Assembly: GCA_036925085.1 (NCBI GenBank)
Contig: JAUPFP010000004.1
Coordinates: 2,308,001 to 2,372,000, forward strand
Reading direction: 5' to 3'
DNA: 64,000 nt
From: Brachycybe producta
Taxonomy: Eukaryota > Arthropoda > Diplopoda > Playtdesmida > Andrognathidae
Shown here: positions 9,144 to 22,969 of the stretch, piece after piece
How positions within the stretch are numbered: position 1 is the first letter of the stretch
Layout of the letters: each line of letters starts with the position of its first letter
Position numbers and translations under genes: made by a program
The notes under the pieces: model-generated
What the model was told of the DNA's origin: nothing
Databases searched by the model: none
The model's input: the letters and a program-made list of their open reading frames with translations, nothing else

Positions 9144-9742
9144 TACAGGGTGGGCAAAAAAAAAAGATGAGAACATCTTGTAGCATACGAGTTATTTAAA
9201 AATATAATTTAATTAATTATATTGTTTCATGTAATTTCATTTGTATTTCCCGCGGACTTTTGTGACTGTGAGGATCATCATCTTGACTGCAGATCAGCCC
9301 ACTCACCCGCTCAATATTCTGTTGTGTTCTGGCAGATTTTGGTCTACCACTTCTGGGTTTACGTTCTGTTGTACCGTCGTTGTCAATTTTATTGATAACC
9401 CAACTAACACTAGCTATGCTCCAGACTTTGTTTGGAAACTCATTGGTCATTCTCCTAGCACCCCACTGTTTTTCAATTCGCAAATGTTTAATCAGAATAC
9501 GATCTTCCGCGGTAATTTTTGTCATTCTTCGTAAAAAAATTTAACCTGCTGATGTAAACAATTGGCATATTAAAACCAAAGATAGCGCCAGGAAATTGTC
9601 GAAATAAAGTCATCATATAGCTAAATAGGTAAGTAAGTAAATGAGTAAACAATTTAAGCTATTATGGATACAGTTAAACAAATTTTGATGTAATTATATT
9701 ACTTTTTACGCGATGTTCTCACTTTTTTGGCCCACCCTATAT
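9144..9742 (-). mobile_element. Internally deleted Tc1/mariner-like element
   Basis: Inverted ends (TA)CAGGGTGGGCAAAAAA and TTTTTTGGCCCACCCT(ATA), followed inward by GATGAGAACATC and GATGTTCTCAC, flank about 600 bp; TA borders fit mariner insertion. The only coding left, on the minus strand, is the N-terminal DNA-binding part of a transposase. The catalytic DDE/D domain is absent, so the element cannot move itself. Confidence 0.85.
9217..9525 (-). CDS. Truncated mariner-type transposase, N-terminal HTH region
   Basis: A 102-residue open frame inside the inverted repeats of the mariner-like element. Residues about 5-50 form the first helix-turn-helix (AEDRILIKHLRIEKQWGARR...), like the N-terminal domain that binds the element's own ends. 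RKPRSGRPKSAR (about residues 55-66) is the basic GRPR-type linker, and the rest begins the second helix-turn-helix (SPREIQMKLHET). The whole DDE/D catalytic region is missing. The frame is intact with an ATG, which suggests a fairly young deletion derivative; a bound but inactive product could in principle repress relatives. It may equally be untranscribed. Confidence 0.8.
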   Translation of the reverse strand: MTKITAEDRILIKHLRIEKQWGARRMTNEFPNKVWSIASVSWVINKIDNDGTTERKPRSGRPKSARTQQNIERVSGLICSQDDDPHSHKSPREIQMKLHETI

Positions 9743-10103
9743 GTATGCACGTATGTATGTGTTTGTTCCTTTCCTCTGTTTATAGAACAACGACAGGGCT
9801 AGAAATTTTGCTTTTATATTGTAGGCCTATTTACTCATACTGTATGAAAAAAAAATTCAATTGAACAAACTTTCTACAACGAAAGTTTCATGTTGTACCC
9901 ACACATATAAAAATTTGTCATCGATGTACCGATATATACATGTATATGTATGCCTTGCAGCACAAAATTATATTTATGTTTCATGTTGACTTTATCCCAA
10001 ACAATAATGCTTTGTTTCCCAATAAAGGAATAACAAAATATCAATCTTATGGGTATTATGAAATAATAAAATTCAATATTATAGCAAAATAACCTGCTTT
10101 GGC

Positions 10104-10107
<4 letters not shown>

Positions 10108-10138
<31 letters not shown>
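10108..10138 (+). repeat. (TG)n microsatellite
   Basis: About 15 TG dinucleotides. Confidence 0.9.
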
Positions 10139-10145
<7 letters not shown>

Positions 10146-11589
10146 TTTAGTATCGTTTCCACTTATACTCACGAGTCTCTATTCTTAAGACTGCAAACAT
10201 TTTCATTTCTAATGATTTTTGCATTTCCACTACAACATGTAGCATGTTTGACCATTGACAAATGCACATTTTAATGATATCTACATTCTTATCAATATTG
10301 CATTCTGAAGTCGTTTTTAAATTTTCTGCTCATTTGTTTCTAAAGAAATTAACATTTTAGATCTTGGATCTGGTGCATGAAACATAGAGACAAAGCAACG
10401 TTTCAATTGCTTTTGCAACATTTTTGTGTCTGTAAACGAAGTATTTTTGTTGTTGCATATATTAGCATGCAACATACCTGGACTTCTGAGTCTTAGTGGA
10501 ATCATTTCTTTTGAAGCCTTTTTTTTAACTTATTCATCAAACAACGTAAAATATCATGAACCATTTGAATCTCATTAGTAAACTCCAAAAAGAGAAGAAA
10601 AAAACACAAGTTGCTGTCAAACATCAAATTATGTGTTTGATCATCAAAAGTGGAAAGGCATGTTCTCATAAATAAATCCAATGTACTTTATATTTTAACA
10701 ACAAAAAAGTATTTTTCTACCCTGCAAGAATTATCGATTTATTTAGAAAACTAGCAAATATCACGGATAAATTTATACTACAGTATGAATATAATGGGTG
10801 TTTTTCTCTCTAAAACAAGTGTTATAAATAAAGATACGAAATTTTACATCTAGAACTATTTTTGAAATATTTATTATTCTCAAAATACATCAACTACTCA
10901 TCTTGTCAATGTAAAAAAAACAAATTTAGATTGACATTGTCTGTCTTGATTAATGTGGGGCTATTTTGGGTTTTCGAAAACTTTCTTGTCTCTTGAAACA
11001 CGTTTACTAATTTAAACTTGTTATTACTTCAAAAATATTCAATTATGAAAATCCTTCTCGACAAAGTTGTTATCCACCATCATTAATTAATATGTTAATT
11101 CATTATTATTTTTTCTTCTTAAAATCTTTCCTTAGAATCTTCAAAGTTAAAAATTCCATTTTGGATTCTTGCATAATTAGTGAGAAGATTTAAAAAAAAA
11201 AACTTAGATACTTCTTTTCCTTTATTTTAAAATAATTTCATCATTAAAAAAATACATACGGATGACGCAGGTAAAACGCATCCTGTTACAAAAACGAATA
11301 CCTCTGAAATTATAAAAAGCTACATATTTGAAATTTCATATCGTTTTTAACAATACAACAATAGTTTATTACACAAAAACTGAAAGATAATGAATAAAAA
11401 TAAATTAACATTTTGTAAAATAAAAATTAACAAAAATTATTGTATTATTGAATTTTGAATAAATTCACCAATATCAAATTCTAAATTATGAAAAGAAGCT
11501 TTTTAAAACAACGTTTTCGACATTGTTAATTCTTTAGCAATATATTTTAGTTTTTCTTCTAATAAATGTTGGTATATTGTTCAGGCGGT

Positions 11590-11830
11590 TTATCAAGAGG
11601 TCAATTTCAAAAATCCCATTATTCTGTCTCTCATTCGTAAAATTAGGAGAAACTAGAAAGTGTTTTAGAAACTTGGAGGGTAGCTCTATCAATCACTTAG
11701 AAGTATTGTAAGCTTTTTATAGTCAAAAATTTAAAAAAAATCGTTTACTTAACATTGGATCATTTTCAAACTCAAACATTTTGCACTTTAAAGACAGAAT
11801 AATAAGAGTTCGAGAGGCCGTTCATACTTT
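11590..11830. repeat. Dispersed repeat, 'GAGAAACTAGAAAG' family
   Basis: Contains ATTCTGTCTCTCATTCGTAA, GGAGAAACTAGAAAGTGTTT, TCAATCACTTAGAAG, then ACAGAATAATAAGAGTTCGA, i.e. both arms of the family. It is an almost full-length relative of the copy at 59.6 kb. Confidence 0.6.
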
Positions 11831-12933
11831 TAAACTACCAACTATGTAAAATCACAAATGTGTTTAGCTTTCTATAGTTTCTAAGATGGTCTTCTTTAAA
11901 CTGGACACGTTTTACCTGCTCCACAAAATGTATATATTTAGTAACTGCCTCTCATGTTACAGTGAGATTCTCATTTAAAACCTACGGAAAATATATGCCT
12001 TAACATTTCTATTATTTATATTAAATATATAATTGCAACTTGAAAGCATATTCATCTATGAACTTTCCACTAATTAACAGCAATTATTCTGCCAATTAGC
12101 CTTATTAATCACAAAGACTCACATATTCTACATACAAAAGAATATTTTTTTTTTAAATAAAAAACCGTTTTTCTTCTTTAATAATAAATGATGATGAACC
12201 CTTTACAATTGGAAAAAGAAAACAGAAAAAAAAAAGATTTCTAAATGAAATATACAGTACTTCGATAGACACACAGCTGCTTCTCGGTACAGGTACATTT
12301 TTACACTATAGGAAAGATTCAATTTATTATTATTGTGATTGCATTAGCATCCCGGTTGTCATGACAACGAGTCAGTTATCATTATTATCCAATATCTCCA
12401 TATAAAAAAACCAACAACACCACCGATCACACAGTATATATAACTAAGCCAGTTTTTTATGCTTGAACTAGCTCCAAACGCGCAATTTTTTTCATTTTCT
12501 CTTCTTCTTCAACTTTCTTAATAATGTTCATAAAAGAATGTTATTTATTATAATCGATTTTGAAAGTGTATAATTTTGTACGTGTCTTGTGTGTATGCGC
12601 AACCAAGTTTAAAAATTCAGTTTAAAATTGCACCTTAATTTGACTTTTGTTTGGTCATTTTACATAAATTACTCATGAAAGAGCCAAAACATTTTAAGAG
12701 AGAATTCCGTTTATTAATTATACAAGTGCGGGTTTACACACAGCTGTAATTTGCATTTTAAATGCATTTACTGACTAATACTGACAGTTGTGAATGCATA
12801 TGAATGCCTTCCAGAAAGAATAATAGTTAGCAAGTGGTTGAGTATAATGAACAAAGTTGAGAAAATGTTTATTGTACACGTCCAATGTTTCAAAAATTTC
12901 ATTAAATATGTTGACACTAAGGTGGAACATCAC

Positions 12934-13123
12934 TTAAGGGCCTTGGCGCACAGACCACTTTTTGTGGTCGATTTCGACTGCAATATGTTGTCGCAAGTCG
13001 CTGGGCTGTGTTTGCAATGTATTGCTGTTTAAAGAAGGCGGACATTGGCACGCAAGCTTGTCGACTTAATTTTGCAGTCTAAATCGACCACCGAAAGTGG
13101 TCTCTTGTGTGCCGAGGGTCTTA
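12934..13123. mobile_element. Palindromic MITE, GGCCTTGGCNCA family, copy 2
   Basis: Left end TTAAGGGCCTTGGCGCACAG and right end TGTGTGCCGAGGGTCTTA are inverted. Inner arms pair CCACTTTTTGTGGTCGATTT with AAATCGACCACCGAAAGTGG. TTA is present at both borders, consistent with a 3-bp PIF/Harbinger-type duplication. Confidence 0.65.
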
Positions 13124-16100
13124 TTCTGCACATTTACTAGATAATATACAAAACCACCAATTTGGTTGCAAACGCACTTAATTAATAACGTTTTATTGCC
13201 ATGTCCTGTGGCCTTTTCAGAACATATAAACATTTTTCGACTTTTGGCGATTATTAAAAAAAATCATTCAAGAGATTTTTTAATTTTTTCAAGGTTTTTT
13301 AAAGCTTTTAGAACTACTGGGACCCTATTGATGTCTTTTCATATACTTCCTTTTACTATTTAAATGTTCTGCAACATTTACACTTATCTACAATTTATTA
13401 AAACGTTCACAAACTTAATAGTAAAACATACAAGTTCTACAGACAAACTTAATATTCAATTGTGAAAAGACACAATATACACACAACCTTAGGTCATCAT
13501 GATTTTTTTTTTACTTTGAGTTGACAAGAATTCGATTTTGATCTTCGATTATTCTTAATATTCGTACGTGTTCATAAAGGAAAATCAATATCATGCGAAT
13601 AGACTGCATGTTCACAATAAAGAAATTAATTGGAGTGAAGTGAGAGCAAAATATAATATATATGATTGTCAACCAAGCAATAAATATATTGTGTGGGTAT
13701 AAAAAGCCATGAACTATAATATTTTTTATATTGTAAAGTTGGCAATTTTTAATATCTATGATTATAATTCGAGGCACTTCCACTCGAACTCTTTCAACTC
13801 TCTAAAAACACGATTTTTGAGATTCTAAAAAATTATTTTTATACTATTTTTCAATTTACATTTTATTTTAATTAAATATAATAATCATGGCTGAGAAATT
13901 CGGGAATAAAGATATAGCCCAGTTCAGGAGGAATTCGAGATTAAAAAAATACAAAAATCGAGGAAAAGAATTAGGGAAGAAATGACTATTTTTGTTGTTT
14001 ATTTCAAGTTATTTCGTTATTGGCGATTATTTGGTGATTATTTTCAATAAATGAGCGTATTTAGTAAATTGTTATTTTGAATAAACAATGTAAACAAGTA
14101 CCAAAAATTCACCTAAATTGTTCATTATACAAGTATATAACTTGTTTCAATGGGTTTTAATTATTTATAGTCTATTTTCAATGTAGATTGTAGCGAGATT
14201 AATGTTTAATAATTATAATAAATTACTATACATTTAAATACTTAATTTGAAAAGAAAAATTCCCATTTAAATAAAATATTTAATTTTTTTTTCAAAAATC
14301 ACGATTTTCTGCAACCCTGCTTTGACATCTTCTCAGAGGGTACTAGAAGTTGGGCCTAAAAATGAACTTCACTTGAGAAAGAAAAGGAAATAACTTTATT
14401 AAAATGAATGACATTCATTCATTTCGATCTGAAACGTGTCTCTCATTTTATTTTCTGAAGCTAAAAATTAATACTTATACAGTATTTATAATATTACTAA
14501 TATGAGCCTCTCATTGAGAACTGCCATGTCACAGGAATTGTAATTTCCTCTTTTTGACACAGATGTGCGTGTCGCTAAAAAAAAAACAGAATTCTTCTTA
14601 GACACGCACTTTTTGTCCATTATTTTCAATAAACCTCGGGTCAAAAAGACGATTTCCAACAAAAACGTTTATATTAATATTGTTACATATAATGGAGAAA
14701 AACACAAAGTCTGAATGAACATTATGCACTCATTATGTACTAAAAAGAAACTGCAATTACTGACTTCTCTATACGCTATATATTAATTGGATTCCTTTGT
14801 TTATGTTTGTGTTTAATTATGATTTTGAAACATAACAGGAAATAAGCTAGCTCAAAATCTCCATTGGTGTCCACCACCCACAAACACATACTTAAATGTG
14901 TTCATATAACCCATTTTTGTAATAGGCTTGATTATTATGGTAGAACTGAAACCACAAGAGAAGAGATTTATTAATATTTCAGTGGATTAAAATGGGTAAT
15001 GAAGTTAGAAAATTAAAAAACAATCAATATGCTAAAATTTACAATTATTAATAAAAAAATGTTTGCTTTTTTTTGGTAGAATACAGAACACCAGCAGCAA
15101 ATGTCTGGTTACCCTTTACAACCATAATATACTGACACAGACAAAAAAAGATAATATTCCTGTACGTTTAAGGTGTTATTAGACACTGGGGAAGCCATCA
15201 TTTCCACAACAAATAAACAACACAAGTTTGCTGCAACTCTTCCACCACCACGACATTACAAAGACATGAGGCTGCACAATAATAACAATAAAAAAAGCTT
15301 TTTTGTGTGTTTGTTATTGTTTTTGTACTTTAATCCACTGTATAGATAACTTATAGATATATACAGTTCCATTTCTGGTTGTTTTTTGTTGTGGATGGAA
15401 GTTATACTGTATAATGTGTATATACATGTACTGTAGTTCAGACAACATAAACATACACGTATACAAACATCAACATATGACATCAGTTCAGATGAGCCAT
15501 ATCAACATATTGTACATGCTATTTGCCAATTCAAGAATACTTGACTAGTTTATTCAAATGAAGTTCACTTTTTTTCTCTCTTGGGAGATTGTATTAATAT
15601 GCTCATATACAACAAAGAACAGCACGGGCAGAATAAAAAGAAACAGGGCTAAAGTTAGAAATACATTTTAAAAATTTTTTTAAAAAAAAACTACACACAA
15701 AATCTCTATGAATACGAATTTGCAAGTATACTATAATCTATTCATATTATGTTTCTTCTATAAAAATGATTAGAGCTGAGGTAATAGTCAAAGTTCAACT
15801 TTTTTTTTTAGGTTTTTTTTTAAAGTTTGCAACACTCATATCAAATAATGGTACCATTTGGCTACGACAAAGCCTATCTATCTTTATTATTTGAAGTAAT
15901 TTTCCTAGAAAGTCCTCGCAAAAAAATAACATCTCAAGAAAGTCATCTATTCTTTTTCGATTATGTCCACTGAAGATTTTACTTTGTGTTTGCCACCATA
16001 GATATGACCAAAAACGACTTTCGAGTAAATAAAAATCTCTATATACAAGAGGTTACACACTAAAGAATTACGTACATTCTGTGTGTTTGTATATGTTTTC

Positions 16101-16607
16101 TTGAAGATTTTCTCTTTATGTTCATGGAATGTCACGTCATGTTCATAACACCTAAAAATAGCAAGATCCCTTATATAGCCTAAGATTACATTTGATGTAC
16201 CAAAGAAAACCTCATTAAAGGAATAGCACCCCTGACAGTTATTACATTTTACTTATTGCAAGACGTTTATTATGCTTACTCATGTCTTCTTCAGTTGTAT
16301 ATTAAACCAAGAACAACAGAAGGGACCCTTTAAAATTACCTTACTCAGTATACAACATTATACCTTTATGAAATCATGATTTCAAAAGATACAGACTGTT
16401 TTAGAAGAAAATTTGCCAATCGAGATTAGAAAAAATAAATCAAAGTTTGTTAGCAAGTAGAAGTAGATATTTTCAATATATCTTCAAAATAAACTTTTTA
16501 TGGTAATTTAAATATCATTTCTCATCATTTTCAATAAAATCGCTACAAAATAATTATTTACAAATATGTTATCGTAGAAAAAACTAAATTTTAGTGTTCA
16601 CTTACAG

Positions 16608-16760
16608 CCCCCCCCCCCCCAATAGCCTCTCAAAACTCAGATGCACCCGGGGACCTCGTTGAAACTGAGAGGCCCCCAGGAACCTCTTAAAAACTGTGAG
16701 GCTTTTGTGAGGTTCTTGAATCACCAGGAAGTTTCTCAAAACTGGGACCTAAAAATTTAC
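16608..16760. repeat. C13 run followed by iterated CCTCTCAAAACTGAGAGG-like units
   Basis: After the C run, short loosely repeated units follow (CCTCTCAAAACT, CGTTGAAACTGAGAGGC, CCTCTTAAAAACTGTGAGGC, TTTCTCAAAACTGGGACC). The stretch is more GC-rich than its surroundings. It looks like a decayed short tandem repeat of unknown origin. Confidence 0.4.
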
Positions 16761-16958
16761 ACTTTATGCTGTTAATACCACAATAATTGATATTAAAATG
16801 TAACTATGTTAACAGAGAATTTTATTAGAATACTTTAATATTTAAAAAAAAATGCCTCGCTTAATAAAATAATAAAAACATAATGAAAACAAAAAAAGAA
16901 TGGGGATATATGAATATCGTTCTAAAATTTTCTTTTAGAATTATTAGATATTTATAAT

Positions 16959-17271
16959 TAGGGCTCGGATTTTGATGCAATATCAACCGGAATGTTTCTC
17001 AATATGTGGCCCAAGTGCCAATTGTGAAGTAACAATCTCGATTAGATAAAAAAAATGTTCTTTCTAATTAAAAAAAATAGTTTGAGGCTAGAACTCTAGT
17101 TGACAACTGATAGTAACCAGACATCTAGCCTCTCTAACCAGCCTTTTCTGATTAGAAAAAGCATAATTGCAGTTTCCTCTAATAATGATGATGATGATTA
17201 CTTTACAATTGGCACTTGGGCCACAAATTGAGAAACGTTCTGGTTGATATTGCATCAAAATCCGAGCCCTA
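16959..17271. mobile_element. hAT-type MITE, TAGGGCTCGG family, with perfect 8-bp TSD
   Basis: Ends are TAGGGCTCGGATTTTGATGC and its exact inverse, with about 65 bp of near-complementary arms. It is flanked on both sides by TTTATAAT (16951-16958 and 17272-17279), the 8-bp target duplication typical of hAT. It carries no coding. Two more copies lie at 21816 and 45483. Confidence 0.88.
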
Positions 17272-18601
17272 TTTATAATATAGGCCTGAAATAAAATATT
17301 GTCTGATGCTATTATTCATCAGCTGTAACAATAGGCTAGTCTAACATCGTTAATATTTATAAGCCACCAATTGGTGGAAAAACATCATTTCATAATGATA
17401 AGTTGATAACGGTTAAATTAATCACATAATAATGATACTGTGATAATTTTTCAAATTTATCAATCAATATTTACAGCATTTTTGTTTGCAGCATAAAAAT
17501 ATCGTATAAAAAATAGTATAATTAGCATATAAGCGGTAAATTTGAGAAAAAAGAAGAACAAAAGGCATTTTAAGAGATTCAGCAATCTTCTGACGAAAGC
17601 AAGAGAGTCAAACTCACTATAGACTTTTGCTGTTTCATTAATTAGATATTAGACGATATCACTAATTCGATGTATTTTTTATATAATTAAAAGTGCTCCA
17701 AATCGCTCTTATATAACACTCTTACATTACATAACCTGTAGTATGCTAGTAGTATACTTCTTAAGAAAATATGCACTTATTTGTTTTTTTGGCATGAACA
17801 TATAATAACAACGTCTCAAACAAAGAAATCTGCATGACTTCATTTTTCTTTGTTTTTTGAGTTGTTCAACCGCATTTATCCATCCATCCTGAAATTTGGC
17901 ACATTTTGTCCATAACATGCGTATTAAAACTTTATTGTTCTAAAAAGCAACACAGGTCTAAAATAGGCTCTAAAAATCTTGTGGAAGTCTCCCATAATCA
18001 TGAGGCTAGGGGGTTATGTCCACTTACTAACGACCCTACCTCCACCCTCTGATACGTATACAAATATTACTGAACATATAAAATTCACGTTTATTACAAA
18101 ATTGCACTTTCGAACCATCCCTATGGAAACATTATGAAGCAATCGATGAAGCCAATACTATGAAGACCAAAACATGAGGAAAAAAAAGGAAGGCGGAGGA
18201 GTTTAGAAATATCCCTCCTCCTTCTTACCATATACCTGAAATAGGGACTTTTTCAAACGAATTAGGAGAATTAAGTCCACTCATGCATCAAATAGATAAC
18301 CCCTTTGACAAATGAAAGTTTTTCTAATCAATACAGTACTTTTTAAAGTAAAAAAAAAATCATTCCACCATTCTTGAAAACCTACAAGTTTTTTTTTCCT
18401 CTTAAAAATGAAATCTCAATATTTTAAACATTTTCCTAATGGAAGATGTTTACATTCACTTTTATATATCTAAAAGGGCCTTTTACTCTTAAGTACAAGC
18501 CCCCCCCCAGGAGCTTATATATTAGCTAAAAAAATAAAGCAATGAACTGAAATTGGCCTAAATGTAGGACATCCATTTGATATGCAGGTTGGAAATAGAA
18601 A

Positions 18602-18612
18602 GGGGGGGGGGG
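18602..18612 (+). repeat. G11 homopolymer
   Basis: The only long G run on the + strand; all other long C/G runs in the window are C runs. Confidence 0.9.
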
Positions 18613-19018
18613 AGAGGAAGGTTGACTATAAGCAATAATCGATGGAAGTTTGTCATTGTCAAAGTAGTTTTCAGAGTGAAACAAGTAACACAGAATGAAG
18701 AGAAATTTAAACTAATCGATAAAATCCATGCAGAGAAAGAGTGAGCTTATAGAAGACATAGAGAAAATATGACAAAAATAAATTATAAACCTCTCATAAT
18801 AAACAAAACAACAGCAACCAAAAAAAAAAAACTTAATCGAGATAAAATTGCTCATTAAATAGCAAAATAAAAAAAAAGAAGGAAGTTCAAATATAACCCT
18901 CCAAACTTCAGTACAAATTCGTGTTGTTTGTTTTAATATTTATTAATCAATATAACATAAAATAGATTTTACAATATTATGAAGGTTCCAGCTAATTTAT
19001 ATCTGTGTGTTTTAGGTG

Positions 19019-19160
19019 TATGTTACCGCCAAAGTAAAATCAATTGATTATTCTATAAAATAACTAGACATTGTGCAAATTCAAAAACATGCTTGTAAAT
19101 CTATACTGTTAATAGCATTATAGGTAATGTGACAAAACGCCTAAAACATCAAGGCAATTT
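19019..19160. repeat. ATGTTACCGCCAAA repeat, copy 2
   Basis: Starts GTATGTTACCGCCAAAGT like the copy at 7990 and continues with ACATTGTGCAAATTC and GGTAATGTGACAAAACGCC motifs. Confidence 0.45.
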
Positions 19161-19408
19161 AAATAATGGGTGCGTGTTGTTTCTGTGCGCTTCCTAAGTG
19201 GCTGCATGGAGATGCCTTTCAGGCGCCTTTTATGTCAAAATGTCAGTAATTCAAATTTCTGATCAATTAAATCAAATTTTTACATGATTTGCACTTCCTT
19301 TACTGTACATAGCAAGCTCCATGAGCCACTTCAAAAGTGCTTTAAAATTGGACGCACTAACAAGTAAGCTTTAAAAAAATAGCTCGTTGCTGTTTACATT
19401 CTACACAT

Positions 19409-19747
19409 CAGGACCATAACAAGGGTACAAAAGGCCCTGGTTCAAAATATTTTGCAGGGCCTTTTCAGCGCATTCTTTTCTGCTCCTTTATTTGACAAAA
19501 AAATTTAAATTGTTTTTGACTAAAATAAATAAAGTTTAAAAATTATATGAAAAAGAAATGGTTTATAAAATTAATTTTAAATGTTGCAATATATATATTA
19601 CAGTAGATTTTGCAATCATTTGTAAATTATAAAATGATTGATGAAGTTTATCAATTTTTGTTGTAGATTTTTATGAAATTATTATTTTAAATAGGCTCTA
19701 ATCTGGAGGACCAATTAACCCCCCACCCCACTATAGTTACGGCTCCG
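19409..19747. mobile_element. hAT-like element, CAGGGCCNTAAC ends
   Basis: Left end CAGGACCATAACAAGGGT, right end inverse CGGAGCCGTAACTATAGTGG. Flanks CTACACAT and ATACGCAT agree at 6 of 8 bases, suggesting an eroded 8-bp duplication. The interior is non-coding. Confidence 0.6.
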
Positions 19748-21815
19748 ATACGCATAGTCTAAAATTCTACACATATCTATATATATATATATATATATTG
19801 TTCCTATTTAGTACTTACTACCGAATATGTGGTTCTCTGCACATAGTCTACTAACCGTGCAAAACAACTTGATTTCCCACATTGGCAGTAAAATAATCTC
19901 TGTCAGTGTTAGGCAGACATGCGTGTGTGTGTTGTTGTCTATCTTTTCATTCAGCAATGACACTAAATGAAGATAGACAGCACAAGTACACACAGTGTAC
20001 AGACAAAGAAATAGGTGGCTTTGTGTTTCACGCTTTCTGCTAAGAATAATTTGACAATTATCTATAAGAAATTCTTTATTTTTGTCCTATGTGTTTATGT
20101 ATGTGTGAGGTCATTATCTATAATGATGCAGCCAATGCAAACATATCTTCTGTCAATGTGATGATGGTAAATGAGAGTGAGAGAAATAGAAGAAGAAGAA
20201 AAAAAAATCTAAGACTCTCTTTCTGAATAAAAAAAACAGCAAGCAAGCAAAATAGATGATCCATCCATACATCCCATCCATCTACCCTTCAAATCCATAA
20301 TACAAAATAGAACATCTCCTCCAATTCCAATCATTTGACAGTCAACTTTATATAACCAAAAAAGCCCCCTCTTCATCAGAATTTTGCTTGACAAAATCTA
20401 TTTTTCATGCTTTAAAGAACAATTACGGTATAAGGTTTATAGGTAAGATTAATGACGTCAGGAGACACCAAACTAGAATCTTCTTCAGAACTGTGTGTCA
20501 TTCTCATCCATCACAAAATTCACTTGGAATAAAAACAACAGTTTTTTATTTAAAAAAAGTAACTTTTAAATTGTTAGAAGAAAAACAACCTTAGGATATT
20601 TTAGCATGCGTATCTTCTATAAATATATTCTGCTTTTTAGAAAGCAACTCCTAAAAAAAACAAATTAAAAAGTTTGTTTAAAAATATAACAAAAAAAATT
20701 GCTCAACATTTTTTTATGAAAATAAGAATATTTCAAAATATACTTCTACTTTTTAAAATGAATTTTAAATTTCTTTTAGACGTAATCTAAAAAGGTGAGA
20801 ATTTAAATGTAGATTTTCGACCATACTCGAAGTATTATTATGGACAAATAAAATAAAAGTTTCTAATAGACATTGGCATCATTTCGTTCAAATGGCAAAC
20901 AGTGAAAACTGAACCACAATCTATTGAGGCCAAAAAATTTGTACAAAATGTACAAAATGCACAAAACATATAATCACAGTGCAACTTCTTTTGGAAACAC
21001 TACTGTATAGTACCATATCCGTGCAATTTGTGCAATAATAATCAGTTTAATAGAAAATAAAAATTCACAATACACAAATTGCATTGTCTTTGAAATATGC
21101 ATAACCTTGCATAGTTTCACTTATTTCTTAAAAACACTTTCTTGGTTAAAAAAAAATCTTAAACCAAACTGCTTTAATTTTACATTTATTGCCATTGTTT
21201 CTGACAGTTTTAGGTATTAATTTTTTTTAAATTGTTTTATTAAATGTGCTATTACTACTGTATATAATACACATTTTTATTTGCACAAAATGAATAATGT
21301 TTTGTAGGCCTTTTGCATGTACAGTATTTTTCATTTTTGTTTATTTTCTATTGGCATAAAACGTACATTTTCTAAAAAAAAACATTACAAATTTGCAGAA
21401 TTTTTATTTGCATAAAAGTTTCAGCATTAATAATTATAATGTTATTAAGTTGAAGTTGTACAGAAATACCTTCAATGGTGCCTATTTTTAAACACTTTTA
21501 AAAAAAGCAAATCTCTGCCTAACACATGGCACCACCTGTAGCAACCTATTCAACACAAACATTACCTACATAGATCTTGCAAAGTAATTCAAAAACAACA
21601 CAACATCGAAAAATATTTATATTTTCACTCAATAAAAAGATATGAACTTACGGATTACTGTATAAAACGGAGGTTTTTACTTATGCAAAACCATTATTAT
21701 GTGCAACCATATTTAGCTTCTTCATATATTGTTGCAACTGAAATTTACAATCAATTATCACACTGCTTGTGAACAACACTATAGCAAATACAAGTTGTTC
21801 TATATTGTATGAGTA

Positions 21816-22115
21816 AGGGCTCGGATTTGTATGCAATGCCAAGCATATGTGTTATCAATCGGTGGCCCTAGCGCCAATTGTGAAGTAACAATCCCAATTA
21901 GATTAACCAACAATTATGGTTTTTTTTTTTCAATCTAAAACACTGGTTAGAGGCTAAAACTCTAGTTGACGACTAATAGTAACAACACATCTAGCCTCTT
22001 TTGAGGCTTTTTTATGAAAAAGTATAATTGCTGTTGCTTTAATGATGATGGTTGTACTGTACTTCACAACTGGGACTTGGGCCAAAGATTGAGAAACATT
22101 CGCTTGATATTTCAA
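21816..22115. mobile_element. hAT-type MITE, TAGGGCTCGG family, right end lost
   Basis: Starts AAGGGCTCGGATTTGTATGC and shares the interior with 16959-17271 (GCCAATTGTGAAGTAACAAT, CTAGTTGACGACTAATAGTA, TTGAGAAACATTC), but the last 30-40 bp of the right arm are missing. Confidence 0.75.
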
Positions 22116-22784
22116 CTCTAAATGGATAGCAGAAAAGTTAAAAATTAATGAAAAATATACAATTTTCACTACAACGTGCTGGTCTGTTTAATATCATAAA
22201 TCTATTGAATATTTAAACTTTAAAAGTGTAGTAGTGCCAATTTAGAAAGAGACCTTTTATAATATATTAATAAGATAACAAGATAGCTAAAAACGAATAT
22301 AATTTCGTTACAAACACGTAAGTTACTGACCACATTTCCTAAAGTGTTTGAATTCCAATTTAGAGTTTATCCTACTAAATATTTCACAAGCAAGAATGTG
22401 TTTTTGTATATGCATCTTATATCATATGAGATAATGTGAAATGGAAAAGAGAACATTAAATATTAAGCAAAGGAATGAAATTTGTTTTAGACTGGTATTT
22501 TTTCCCCCTTCTTCTGGATGCTCATGAGATGATAACAGGCATTCATTACAAAACCACAGAAATGAACATAAAGAAAAATGTTTGTAAAAGTATATAAGTA
22601 TGCATGTACAGTTGTGTGTGTATATGTATTTGCATGCATGCACATGTATTTGTGTGTTTGCATCATCATGATTCTGCCAATTTTCTGTGACATGAAAAGA
22701 GAACACAAACCAACATGCAAATTTATGTAAGCATGTATGTGTGTGTACATCAGTGTTATTATTATTTGTACATCACAGACTTTA

Positions 22785-22962
22785 CAGTGGTCCACAAACA
22801 GTTTTTTTTTGCTCACTGCGTGAAGAAATCGCGAAAACATTTTTCGGAAACTGTGCTTACATCTAATAGAAAAATTATGGTTTTTTCCTCCAATAAAGTT
22901 AAAATTTATTTGAAAATATTAAATTTTATCATTAAAAATTACGTGGCACACTAGTGTTCCAT
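22785..22962. mobile_element. hAT-like element, CAGTGGTTCNCAAACT family (decayed)
   Basis: Starts CAGTGGTCCACAAACAGTTT and ends near CGTGGCACACTAGTG, blocks shared with the elements at 43194, 60084 and 61614. The ATTTGAAAATATTAAATTTT interior block is common to them. Confidence 0.5.
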
Positions 22963-22969
22963 AGAGGTG

